Position numbers and translations under genes: made by a program. Under the pieces are notes generated by a model. It was not told the DNA's origin and ran no database searches. It was given only the letters and a program-made list of their open reading frames with translations. 64,000 nt of DNA from Cololabis saira (lineage: Eukaryota > Chordata > Actinopteri > Beloniformes > Belonidae). The stretch lies in NCBI RefSeq assembly GCF_033807715.1, contig NC_084610.1, positions 3,729,001-3,793,000 on the forward strand, in the 5' to 3' direction. Below, piece by piece: positions 1-11,500 of the stretch. Each line of letters begins with the position of its first letter. Within the stretch, counting starts at the first letter, position 1.

Positions 1-621
1 GTATATTGTTTGGGTGTGGTTTTCATATACGCCTATATATGCTTCTAACCACTGCTCACACATATTTCTTCTTCTTGTTGTTTTGTTTTTAAAATATTTT
101 CCTTATGTGAATTTTTTTTCTGTTTTTTTGTTGTTTTTTTTCTTTATCCTTGTATTTGTGTGAAACAAAATAAATGAAGAAAGAACATGACATTGCAATC
201 AGCTCTTCTTGCAGTGTGATGTCTATGCAGCTTTAAACTATATTCCGGTTGTTCCCTTACATTATCTATTTCTATCAGTGCAGCTTATTCAGCCTCTTTA
301 AGTGTTAATTCTACCGCTGTTCATTCGTCCCTCACTGAGAGGAAGAGGTGTAGTTGCGGTCTGCGTCCACTAGATGGAGCCACAGACCGACACATTCATT
401 CAAATCTATCATTTCAATACTAACCTTTTAAGTGACTGCATTTTTGTTGATTCATTGCGTATTTGGTGTATTAAATTAATCTTTTCCCAACCAAAAATGT
501 ACATGTTTATAATTTGGTTATTCATACAATTGTACAGCGTTAATATCGTTTGTATTTTGTTTCTTGTGTTCTCCGAACCGTAGTTGGGAGAACGGTGATT
601 AGTTAATCCCCGGCCCGGACC
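1..621. other. Non-duplicated left flank, no gene seen
   Basis: AT-rich sequence with T runs near 110-150 and an AATAAA at about 168-173 that could be the poly(A) signal of a plus-strand gene lying to the left. No exon is recognised and the sequence is not repeated elsewhere in the window. Confidence 0.4.
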
Positions 622-629
622 CTTTAGCT

Positions 630-854
630 CAGGGGTCACCAACCCTGGTCCTCGAGGGCCGGTGTCCCTGCAGGTTTTAGATGTTTCCCTGCTTCATTGC
701 ACCATGATACAAGTGACTGTGTCATCAACAGAACTATCCAGACTTTGATGACAAGCTGGTAACGAGGATTAATTATAATCAGGTGTGTTAAAGCAGAGAA
801 ACATCTAAAACATGCAGGACACCGGCCCTCGAGGACCAGGGTTGGTGACCCCTG
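630..854. mobile_element. hAT-type MITE, 225 bp, with 8-bp target duplication
   Basis: Long terminal inverted repeats start CAGGGGTCACCAACCCTGG and end in the reverse complement. Both sides carry the same 8-bp flank CTTTAGCT (622-629 and 855-862), which is the hAT target-site length. There is no coding capacity. Confidence 0.85.
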
Positions 855-1039
855 CTTTAGCTAATGAATAGATTTATTTCAGTGTCTCAACTTGAATACA
901 CAAACACAAGTTTGTTTGTTTTTTCTTTAAGTGTAACATATTGAAAGATTTAACTCCCCCCATCAACAAAATATTGATTATTTTAATACTGAATGGTTGG
1001 TTTGGTTTTAACGTTTCAATAATGGCTGAAAGACACTGC

Positions 1040-1116
1040 GGTTGCTAAGCAACCTTGTACTGGAGCGCATGCGCATTGCGCGGCAATTAATTTCACCCCA
1101 GCTGTTCTTAACGTCA
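1040..1116. promoter_or_regulatory. Candidate promoter: RFX X-box, NRF-1 site and CRE half-site
   Basis: GGTTGCTAAGCAACC at 1040-1054 is a near-perfect palindromic RFX X-box. GCGCATGCGC at 1065-1074 is an exact NRF-1 core, followed by GCGCG. ACGTCA at 1111-1116 is a CRE half-site. This combination is typical of TATA-less housekeeping or ciliary promoters. A possible donor (GGCAG|GTAATTTA) follows at about 1221. No associated coding exon is identified. Confidence 0.4.
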
Positions 1117-1221
1117 CTTTTTAAAATTTGGCTTTACCAGTTTGAGGTAAAAACTCGACGTATTTAGCAACTATTGTTATACAAGAACATTATTTCATTG
1201 TTTAAGATAAAACCAGCGGCA

Positions 1222-3050
1222 GGTAATTTAATTTTCCAACTTTTGTGGACATTATAACTAAAAACAGGTGTCGTGTGTAGGCTACATAGAGGCTTTAGCT
1301 AATGGAGTAATTAATTGAGTGTATTGGGATTTTTTTATTCTTAAGTAATGGAAAATGTTCTTGAATGGTGTTAAAAGTGTGTTAGCGACTGTTTTGCTGA
1401 CTAAATGTACTTGTTAGAAAGGTATTATTTTACACAAAGAGCGTATTTGTATGCAATTGCATCAAAGATGCTTTAAACGTATCGGCTGATGAGAAAGAGA
1501 ACTAATTGAACAAGGAGGAACTACTTACTTTTCATTAAAATAATATTTTAAGTAGCAAAAGTTTTGATAAGAGATGGAAAAACAGAGGCTATATTTGTAT
1601 GTATGTGATACATAGAAACCAATCAAATTATGCTTCTTTTAAATTTTATCTAAAAAAGTGGTTAATTAGTGGCCAAGGCTGTCAACATTACATTTTAGTG
1701 TTTAATTTTCCTGGCTTGCTGCCCTGCCTGTCATGTTGCGTATTAGTTTGTCTAGTTACACTGTTGCTTTTGGTGCATGGCTTTTTATTCCGTGTTTAGT
1801 GCTTTTGTCTTGTTTGTTTTTGGCCTGTTAGTGTGTTACTGTGTCTTGTGTTATTAATGTTGATGTTACTGTTGCTGCTTCATGTTGTTTCTGTTTTCGT
1901 TTGTAGCAATTGTCTGTTGTTGAGCTTATCTTAACCTGTGTGTGTATGTATTTTAGCTTAGTCTCTTACTTTTTAATCTTTATTCTGATGTAGCCTTCTT
2001 ATTTGGAAATGTTTTATTGATTATATCTTAATAATTTTTCTTTTAGGTTGTTATTTTACACCAGTCCACGGACAGCAGATGCAAAATAGCCTTTTTGGCT
2101 AATTCTGGCATATTTCACATTTGTTTAAATGTATTATTAATGTGCATTGTCCCTGATAACTAAACCTTTAAATAAATACATAAAATAAATAAATCCCTCT
2201 CATTCTCCGCTCCATGTTGATTGTTCTCCCTCTTTCTTCTCATCACAAGGACGAACTGACCTGCAAACCAAAACCTTCAACCACCAATACTTGCTGTGAC
2301 TCCTGCTTGCACATACTCCTACTGCAGAGTAAGTACTGCCTATTTCCTACTGAGGGTTATTTGACTCCTCGTTGTTTTACAACAAAAACCCTCAGAAATG
2401 AACATCTGGGAATCAAGCATCCATTTCAAATGCGGGTTCTGTGGTGAGATCAGAAATGTTGACTCATTTGTTGAGGATCCAGTTCACTTGTGCCAAGCTT
2501 CATCATCAGACTCTTCCAGACTGACTTACAAATACAATAATTATATTAATAATTGTCTAACTTTTGTCTAACTTTACCTTTTAAATGATAGGTTTCCTCA
2601 TGTTTCTCTAATCTCAGCATGTCTCCGTGCAGATATTAAATGGAAAAGGATAATACATTTAAATAAAGTAAAGTAAATTTAATTGTAGGATTTTTCCATT
2701 TCTTTGCTTTTTCAAGCTTTGTATCCGAAGTGCCGCTGTGTCCTGGGAAAAAAAGGGAAAAATTAGCTGCAGCACAGTTGGTAGAGCATTTGGATGGTAT
2801 TAGAAGCAAGAGAAGAGTTAATTTTACCATCAGACCTCCGTGACTGGCTGTGGATCAGCCTGGAAGGCTTTGAGGACGAAGATAAGCAGCGGGCACCTTT
2901 TGTTAATGGAGATTTGGGTGCATGATTATGGACAAAAAATGATAATCATGATTATTTTGATAAATATTGTGATCACAATTATTCAAGGAGTTTAGTCGTA
3001 TTTTTATTTATTTTTTGTCATGTAAAAATATAACATCTGTGTGCTACATC
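1222..3050. other. Start of duplication unit 1, no gene seen
   Basis: Homology to units 2 and 3 begins near 1575 (AACAGAGGCTATATTTG). About 580 bp at 1609-2190 are unique to unit 1. From 2191 on, the sequence matches 23690 and 42965 onward. It includes a 77-codon plus-strand ORF and a tRNA-like A-box, neither of which I accept as a gene. The rest is AT-rich. Confidence 0.5.
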
Positions 3051-3059
3051 AAATTTACA

Positions 3060-3215
3060 AACATTTTGCATAAAAATAAAATTCCTGGATCCGTCAGCCA
3101 GCTCCATGCAATATTTCTTTGGATCAAAACACTCATCAAATGTGTGAAGTAGCTCCACAGTCCACCATTGGTTCATTTTTCTTCATACTGTCAAGAAGAA
3201 ACTGCCTGCAAACAT
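3060..3215 (-). pseudogene. Ty1/copia-like protease fragment (unit 1)
   Basis: The minus strand encodes the copia-type aspartic protease motif VDCGATSHI, followed in another frame by a segment including CMELADGSRN, typical of the sequence just after the active site. The upstream gag part kept in unit 2 is missing here. This is a decayed retrotransposon piece. Confidence 0.6.
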
Positions 3216-4640
3216 CAATTGCCGTGGTACATATTTTATATATCCGTCGACTCACTTTCCAAGTTATTTCACAATAAAAGCAAGGCACACACAACACTGG
3301 GAAAACTTCCATCATGCGTAAATATAACGCATGATATAATAAGTTCAACCCAACATCCACATAAAACAATATGTCTGAGGAGAACACATATCCTAACAAC
3401 TCATAATCCTATACTTCTACTGCGTTGCCCTCATGAATAAGTCTGAATAATTAATTCATTTTAAGTTGAAACACTACAAGGACATTTATATTATCCTACC
3501 GCGCCTGGCTCCGTTAGAGGAGGCCACCTGCAGCAGCAGCTCCTGTAGTTCTGTAGTAAATTTTCTTTTATTAGTAGATATCTTATTTTTGAGTATTTTT
3601 CTTGTGTTCCTGTTTCAATCATTTCCCGGTCCTGGGATCAGTAAAGTACATCTTTATCTTTATATGACTGTCATAATTCAAGTGAAACCTGTCAGTCAAT
3701 ACATGGAGGATATTTACTCTCGTTTTTGTTTTAAAACATTTTCACATCTTTTCTTTGACTTTACACCAGTGGGAGGTGATTGTTGGCAATAATGTTGAGA
3801 GCTAAAATTTGAATATTGTTTGACTTTTTAAAATGTATTTTCATAAGCATTCAGGTAATAATAAAGTCTTTTAATCATCACAGAAAACGTATAATTTTAA
3901 TATTGATTGATTTTGAGAATGAATGAAAGAGAATCTGTGTATTGGACAAACTCTGTTTCTAACTTCATCTTGGCTTTTTGCAGCTCACAGACTCCCGTCT
4001 CGTTATCATAGTTTATAACGTGCAGAAACTGATACTGAATTTAATATACTCTGCAAAAGAATAAGTAACAAATAATAAGTAGGGAATATGAATAAATGTG
4101 AATATTTGCATAAATGAAATATGCAAATATCCTGTATTGCTGGTCTGGATGCAGTCTCTCACTTCCTGAATGAAATCCGGTTGGAGGGAACGCTGGAGTC
4201 TGCAATATGTTCCTGCTGTGCTGTCACATCTTGACGTTCAGAGTTCAGAGTTCTTCATAGTCCCAACTTGTCTTCATCAGTGTTCCAAGTTTTCCCACTC
4301 CACACGCCAAAGATCTCATATATTTCGGCACAACTCAGAAGTATTTATATACACGTTCTCCTTCTTTTCACTGCCTAACTTCCTCAATGATGTCAGGCTG
4401 TCTGGATTATAGAATTACATGGGTTTTTGAAAAAAAATAAACGTGAAAAATGTATATCTATATTTTTTTATAAATATGATAGATAGATAATCAACAAATG
4501 TCCCTCTTAAGAAAGTGATAATTAGAAGCAAAATTATAAAGTAGCAGAGCATCCAAACTAAATACAAGTTTCAAAAAAAGATTGAAGTTATTGTAAAGGT
4601 TTACAAGAAATATGTACAGACTGGACTTTTACTTCAATGA
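3216..4640. other. Intergenic stretch shared by the three units, no gene seen
   Basis: AT-rich sequence with homologues at about 25560-26580 and 45000-47690. A LINE-like 3' tail is visible near 3560-3665 (GGGATCAGTAAAGTACATC followed by an ATCTTT-type tail). No conserved reading frame is present. Confidence 0.45.
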
Positions 4641-4693
4641 GTTATGAAACTGAAGCCAAAGTCTCTGAAGAATCGGGCCGGAGCCCAAATCCC
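4641..4693 (-). pseudogene. Relic end of a B30.2 exon downstream of gene A
   Basis: The minus strand reads GFGLRPDSSETLASVS then stop, aligning with the end of the gene C B30.2 exon ([15 protein letters not shown] then stop). The sequence beyond the stop also matches the unit 3 flank. It is cut off upstream by a LINE tail. The intact gene A B30.2 exon lies about 310 bp further upstream in transcript order. Confidence 0.7.
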
Positions 4694-4903
4694 GAATCTC
4701 CCTCTTCATGAAGTCTCATCAGAATCAGAGAGCCATCTCTCAGCTCATCCCCAGCTCTCGATTCACCAGTCGCTCTACATTCCCAGCCTCAACTATGGTC
4801 ACAAGCTGGGAGGAGTCACGGGGGAGGCATTGTCTCTCGGCTAAACGCCTTGGGATACCCAAGCCCAGATAAGCAGTCGAGGATGGATGGATGGATGGAT
4901 GGT
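4694..4903 (+). mobile_element. LINE 3' end (RTE/Rex-like) with GGAT repeat tail
   Basis: Internally deleted 3' end of a fish non-LTR element: TCTCGGCTAAACGCCTTGGG, then CCCAGATAAGCAGTCGAGGA and a (ATGG)n tail at 4881-4902. The equivalent copy in unit 2 is at 28456-28700, so the insertion predates the A/B duplication. The family name is tentative. Confidence 0.55.
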
Positions 4904-5004
4904 AAAGGCTTTTACATGTTGTTTTTTTTAACATCAGCTCACACAAACACTCTTCATTTCTCTGGTACGGGCCCGGTTTGGCTCCTGAGCCAAATACATT
5001 TGCA

Positions 5005-5531
5005 CTAAACTGAACACAGAGCCACTGAAGAATCAGGCCAGAGCCTAAATCCAGGATAAAGAGGTTCAGTGAAGTTGGTGTTGAAGGTGTGGAGGTGCAT
5101 CATAGTGTCAGAGGAGACACTGTAGAAGGACAGAGTGCGAGCAGGATAGTTCACATGTACTGCTACTCTGTTAGAGACTGAGGAGGAAGATGCGACTTCT
5201 CTGTCATTGTGAATGACAGAATACCGACCATCATCAAAACACTCCAGACTCCAGGACTGTTTGTTCCTCCCAAAGACACAATCTTTCTCGTCTCCTCTCT
5301 TTCCGATTCCTCTGTAACTCACCGCTATCGCAACTCTGCCTTGCCACTCAACCTCCCAGTAGCAGCAACCAGTTAGAGGATCTCTGCACAGCAGCTGAGG
5401 CCACTCATCAAATCTGTCTGGATGATCAGGATATGACTGAACCTCCTTCAAGCAGGTCATATTCCTGTTGTCTTCAGACAGTTTGATGTTTTTATTTACT
5501 GTGTTTGTGTCGATCGTGAGTTCACAGGAAT
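5005..5531 (-). CDS. Gene A last exon: B30.2 (PRY-SPRY) domain
   Basis: A 527-nt terminal exon coding for a B30.2 domain of about 175 residues. The PRY part starts at [18 protein letters not shown]. The SPRY part has [10 protein letters not shown], the WSLEC core, LSFYSVSSD and the closing [14 protein letters not shown]. In fish NLR-C proteins this C-terminal domain is thought to bind ligands or partners. A 47-nt linker exon (5727-5681) joins it to the LRRs. A degenerate second copy of the exon's end lies just downstream at about 4641-4693. Confidence 0.93.
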
Positions 5532-8500
5532 CTGTTGGAGAAGAAGAAGAGAAACACAGCTGCATTTGTTATTGATGTGTCATCTGTTCATTTGGACTGA
5601 TGAATGAGTGGTGAAGCAGTTTGAAAGTGAATCATTGTGTGCTGCCTTTTTTTGTCCTGAATTAAATGAGAAGGACTTACACTTGCTTGGACCCGGTTTC
5701 AACCATCGCTCTCCAGCAGGCTCCACCCTGAAAGGAGGAGGAGGGTCAGTCCAGCACAGTCTCTCTCAGTATACAATCATGGACACTACATGGCTCTCAT
5801 ACATGAATTGTTCTATTCTGAAAAAGGAAGACATGGTCAGATCTGCATCAATGCAGCGTCTCTAAAGTCCTGTCCTTTGGTTGCTACATTCCAGCACAGT
5901 TTGAACTAGTTCATCCACTTGATTTCATCTTGTGGAGGAGTTCAGATGAAGCTGTTATTGTGGCCTGATTGGGCTGCAACTCACGCTGCTGCATCTCTGG
6001 TACCTACACAAGATGACCTGCTTAAACTTGGTTCGCTCCTCCTTCTCTGTGGGATGCAAGCGGATGTGTCCAAACCTGAGAGATTGCAGTTTCCATTCTG
6101 GATCTTTCACTCCATCACTGAGGATCCTCGCAGCTGACTCTCCTGGATTATTGTAGCTCAGATCCAGTTTTCTCATATAGGAGGGATTGCAGCTCAGAGC
6201 AGATACCAGAGAATCACAGCCTTCCATTGTGATTAGACATCCTGAAAGGCTGCAGAAATGCAACAGTTAGAAAACTGCTGTGGGTCGAAAGCCAGGATTC
6301 ATGTTCACTTGACGATGGCACTAAAGAGTCAGAAGAGCACCAACAACACTGTACTGCACCCTGACTGCATGAAACGAACATCATCACAATGTACATTGTG
6401 GAGTCAAAACCACTCTCGGTTGGGTGCTTGTTCACCATCTATTAGATTGTTAGCATTATAAATATTTGTGAGGGAGTGAGAATAGAAGTGATTTTGAGTG
6501 TCAAGTGTATATGTTTTTTTTTTTTTATAAATATTTCATGACCAGTAGGCTTCATTGAAAGTATCTCAAGTTTATTTCATGTAAGTTGGTCAGATGTTTA
6601 GAAAAAAAATATTACAAGCAAGACACTAAGGGCCCGATTTACTAAGATCCTAAATAAAGAGTACTAAATTGCGTGTGCACTGAAAAAGTTTGCGCGTGCT
6701 GTTGTGTGTTTTGCGGGTGATCGACTAAGATTGCGTGCGCAATTGATAACAGGTTCAAACAGCAGTATTTAAATGAGGTGTTGCGCGTCTTACGGTTTGC
6801 GGCGCAAACTTTGCGCCATGGAGTCTGGATGGAAATAAGGATATAGTCGCAAGCGCAAAATGAAATTTGACGAGTTGGAGTTAGAGATATTAGTGGAAGA
6901 GGCAAATTGTTGTGCCGTATTCAGCACCCCTGCCGTGAAAAGCACCCCCTCGTATATTCAATGATAAGTAGACCAAGAAAAAAAACAACACACTGACACT
7001 TCAATATATTTATATATACACACTCATACAAACACATACTTAGGAGTTTATATTATATATATTTACAAATATTATGGAAGACAACACAGTAAGCAGGCTA
7101 TTGATTAATTACATCAATAACCATTTACCCGATTTTCGTTATCTGTGACTGTGATTGTGGGAAAGTATGACTATTGTGGAATCCATGAGTGCATTTAAAC
7201 ATGAATCATTAACACAAAACTGGACGCTCAGCAGAACGTGACACGGAATGAGAATATAATTTTTGTCAGACGAGGGGGTGCTTTTCACGGCAGGGGTGCT
7301 GAATACGACACAACACCGGGGTATGAAGACTGCAGAACATATAGGCGCACAATAAGAAACACTTTTTTCTCCATGAAAACACGTGATTTATTTATTATCA
7401 CAAATAAAAAAATGAATGTGCCTCCTGTGGCAACCTTTTGCTGAATAATACTCGATTTAACATTCAAATAAAATATTTCTCCTTTTGCATGTGGAGATTA
7501 GCACCTTCCGTTCGAACGTATTAAATACAGACGCAATCGCAATCCCTGCAATTACTTTCAGGCTTGGTAAATCTCATTGCGCGTGGTAAATGGACCAATT
7601 TGCATCTTCCCCTCCCAGTATTTAGGATTTCTGCCGGGTATGCCCCATATTGATTATTCATCAGGGCAAAAGTACTAACTGAATTGCGTGTGCTATTTTG
7701 CGCATTTGAGAGACGCAGTCCTCTTTGCACGCTGTTAGTAGATCAGCTGGCACTTTGGTTTGTGGGTGCTGTCAAGTTTGCACATGTTTTTACACACGCA
7801 AACCTTTAGTAAAACAGGCCCTAAGTGTTCATAAGTGCTTCAGAGAACCCCACTTTTAAAAAGAATCTCTCTGATGTGAATGATAATTTATGCTTAACAG
7901 TTGACCAGGTTGATGAATGCTGACCTGAGAGTTTCCAGTTTGCACTGTGGACTCCGTAGTCCAGCCGAGAGTCTCTTCACTCCCGAGTCCTTCAGGTCGT
8001 TGTTACTCAGGTCCAGTTTACGCAGACTGGATGAGCTGAGAACTTCAGACAGAACTTCACAGCTTCTCTCTGACAGATGACAGCCGTTTAGCCTGAATTT
8101 CATATCAAAGGTGGAGAATTAAATTATTTACTTATTGCGTAAGTAGTTTTAAACATATTAGTGGCACTAGTTTTGTAAAATAACTTAAATATTCAGTCAT
8201 AAATTGTTGGTACACTACAATTTTCCTCAAAGAGGTTGCCGGATTACTCTTGAATTGACTCTTGCCTGTCAATGACACTGAAATTAGTTGAACATTTAGT
8301 GTAACTAATTTTTCCATTATTAAAAAAGTAGTCTAGTATTGCCGAACAAGTTGGTTTTTAATACTTACAGAGCTTTCTTCGAAGCTTTGACCACTGGCAG
8401 CAGCCTCAGTAGAGCCTCCTCTGTAGCCGAGTATTTCTTCAGGTCAAACACCTCCAGGTCTTTTTTTGATGACAGTAAGATGAAGACCAGAGCTGACCAC

Positions 8501-11500
8501 TGAGCAGGAGACAGTTTGTCTGTGCAGAGACTGTCTGAACTCAGGTACTGTTGGATCTCCTCGACAAGAGAATGATCATTTAGTTCATCCAGACAGTGGA
8601 ACAGATTGATGCACTTTTCTGGGCTTGGATTCTCTTCGATCTTCTTCTTGATGTACTGGGCTGCTTCAGGATTGATCTCTGAACTCCTTCCTGTCTTAGT
8701 CAGCAGACCTTGTAGGAGACTCTGATTGGTTTCAAGAGAAAGACCAAGAAGGAAGCGAAGGAACACGTCCAGATGTCCATTTGGACTCTGCAAGGCCTTG
8801 TCCACAGCACTCTGGTAAAAAGTTCTCTCCTCAGCTCCATCTCTTTTTCTTTCAGACTTATTACGGGTGTCCAGCTGTTGTTCCTTTAAGAGGTTGACAC
8901 CAGAGTTGATGAAGGTCAGATGGACATGAAGAGCAGCCAGAAACTCCTGAAAACTCAGATGAATGAAGCAGAACACCTTGTCCTGGTACAATCCTTTCTC
9001 CTCTCTCCTCCTCCTTTCTCCTTTCTCCTCCTCCTTAAAGATCTGTGTGAACACTCCCGAGTACACTGAGGCTTCTCCGATATTGATGTCACACTCTCTC
9101 AGGTCTGATTCATAGAAGATCAGGTTTCCTTTCTGCAGCTCCTCAAAGGCCAGTTTTCCCAGAGACTCAATCATCTTTCTGCTCTCTGGACTCCAGTGTG
9201 GATCCGTCTCAGTTCCTCCATCATACTTGACCTTCTTCAGTTTGGCCTGAACCACCAGGAAGTGGATGTACATCTCAGTCAGGGTCTTGGGGAGCTCTCT
9301 TGACTTTCTGGTTTTCAACAGTTTCTCCAGAACTGTAGCAGTGATCCAGCAGAAGACGGGTATGTGGCACATGATGTGGAGACTTCGTGATGTTTCGATG
9401 TGAGAGAAGATCCTGTTGACCTCCTCTTCATCTCTGAATCTCTTCCAGAAGTACTCTTCTTTCTGTGTGTCATTAAATCCCCTGACTTCTGTCACCATGT
9501 CAACACAGTCAGGGGGGATTAGACTGGCAGCTGCAGGTCTTGTGAGGATCCAGATTTGAGCAGAGGGAAGCAGTTTCCCCCTGATGAGGTTTGTCAGCAG
9601 AACATCTACAGAGGTGGATTCTGTAACGTCAGTCAGGACCTCATTGTTGTGGAAGTCCAGAGGAAGTCGACACTCATCCAGACAGTCGAAGATGAAGACG
9701 ACCCGGAACTTCTCAAACCTGCAGATTCCTGCTTCTTTGGTTTCAGGGAATAAGCGATGAATAAGTTCCACCAAGCTGAACTTTGTCTCTTTCAGCACGT
9801 TGAGCTCTCTGAAGGTGAATGGAAATGTGAACTGGATGTCTTGGTTGGTTTTGCCTTCAGCCCAGTCCAGAATGAACTTCTGCGTTAGGACAGTTTTTCC
9901 AATACCGGCCACCCCCTTCGTCATCACTGTTTTGATTGATTCAACTCTTCCAGGTAGCAGTTTGAATATGTCTTCGGGTCTGATTTTTGTTTCCTTCATG
10001 TCTTGTTTCCAAGATGCAGCTTCAATCTGTAGGACTTCATGTTCTTGATTGACTTCAGCTGTCCCTTCCTCTGTGATGTAGATCTCTGTGTAGATGTCAT
10101 TCAGAAGGGTTGGATTTCCTGCTTTTGCTATCCCTTCAAATACACACTTGCATGTCTTCTTCTGCCTCCACTTGAGCAGTCGTTGACAGACAGCAGCAGC
10201 ATCCTCTGAACAAACACACAAAGAACATCAGGGCATGCTTTATTATATTGAACCTAATATGCACCTTTTTGAGCTTCATATCGATGTTATACTCATGAAC
10301 ATACTCGTACAGCTCCTCATTATTGTGTACAGGGGTGGACAAATGTTTTGGTTCATTCAGTTATTGAAAGAAAAACTCACAATGGTTTCTAAATAAAGTA
10401 ATAATAAATTACAATTTACTGAAAAGTAACTGATCAAAATCAGATATTGCCTTTGAGCTTTGGTTTGACAGAACATTATATATAGAACAATCACTGCAAT
10501 CAAGTGATGTCAGTAACACCTAACAGCTTCAGTCATCTCACGCTTGAATGGTTTCTTCTCCAGACTTCATGTTTCAGCTCTTTCTCTACAGATGTTCATA
10601 GGATTTAGATCAGGACTCCTCAGGATATTCCAGTGTTTTGTTCTTCCATCTCATTAGTTGCATGTGTTTTGGGTGATTATCGTGGTAGAGGACCCACGAA
10701 CACTGAAACCAAGCTTTGTGACACTTTCTGACACAACCGTCTCCAGAACGTCTTGATAGTCTTGAGATGTCATCGTACCTTCAAACAATCAAGACTTCCT
10801 GTACCAGATTCACTTGTAAAAAGCTCCGGATTTGTCTCATCTGTCCAAAGAACATTCTCCAAAGCTTTGTGGCTTGGCTTTATTTCTTTAATGATTTGCT
10901 TTCAATAGCGGTGTCCTCTGAATATGCTCGTCTAGAAATGTTCTCTCTGATCTCTTTTGCTTTCTCTGGTCCAAGTTCAGTGTGGTGAACACCATGATAC
11001 AAAACAGCAGTGACTGACTTTAATGTTCAAGAAGCTAGTGATGCTAATTACAGGTCAGACTGGTCCAATTGTTTTCAATCAACAAAGTAATTTGTTTAGG
11101 CCAGTTTCATCTGCTTTTTTTTTTAATTTAATTATTCTTTAGAAGCACAATTAAATAGCAATATCTGATTTCATTTGTCAGTTTTAACCAAGTTATTAGG
11201 GCCCGAGCACTGACAGCGCGAAGGCCAGTGTTGTGCTAGTTACTGAAAAATAGTAACTAGTTACCGTTACTAGTTACTTCATTAAAAAAGTAACTCAGTT
11301 AGTAACTCAGTTACTTAGACCAAAAAGTAATGTGTTACTATGAAAAGTAACTATTGAGTTACTTTAAATGAAAACATTATTTTAAATGCTCCAATTAATG
11401 CCCCTCTAGCCTTCATTTCAGCAGGTACTGTATGGATTTGCATTGTGCATCATGTTCTGCATTCTAAATAGTCTCCCCCCTCTTCACTTCCTGTATCAAT

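Noticed and set aside
374..642. Short ORFs at the left edge
   Set aside because: AT-rich chance frames with no motif, partly overlapping a MITE.
2214..2447. 77-codon plus-strand ORF present in all three units (also 23713-23946 and 42986-43219)
   Set aside because: It stays open in all copies, but most base differences change the amino acid, so there is no sign of coding constraint. No domain is recognised and it contains a donor-like GCAGA|GTAAGT in the middle.
2766..2800. tRNA-like A-box (CAGTTGGTAGAGCATTTGGA), also near 24255 and 43520
   Set aside because: No B-box (GGTTCGAATCC-like) follows and no cloverleaf can be drawn. At most a SINE remnant.
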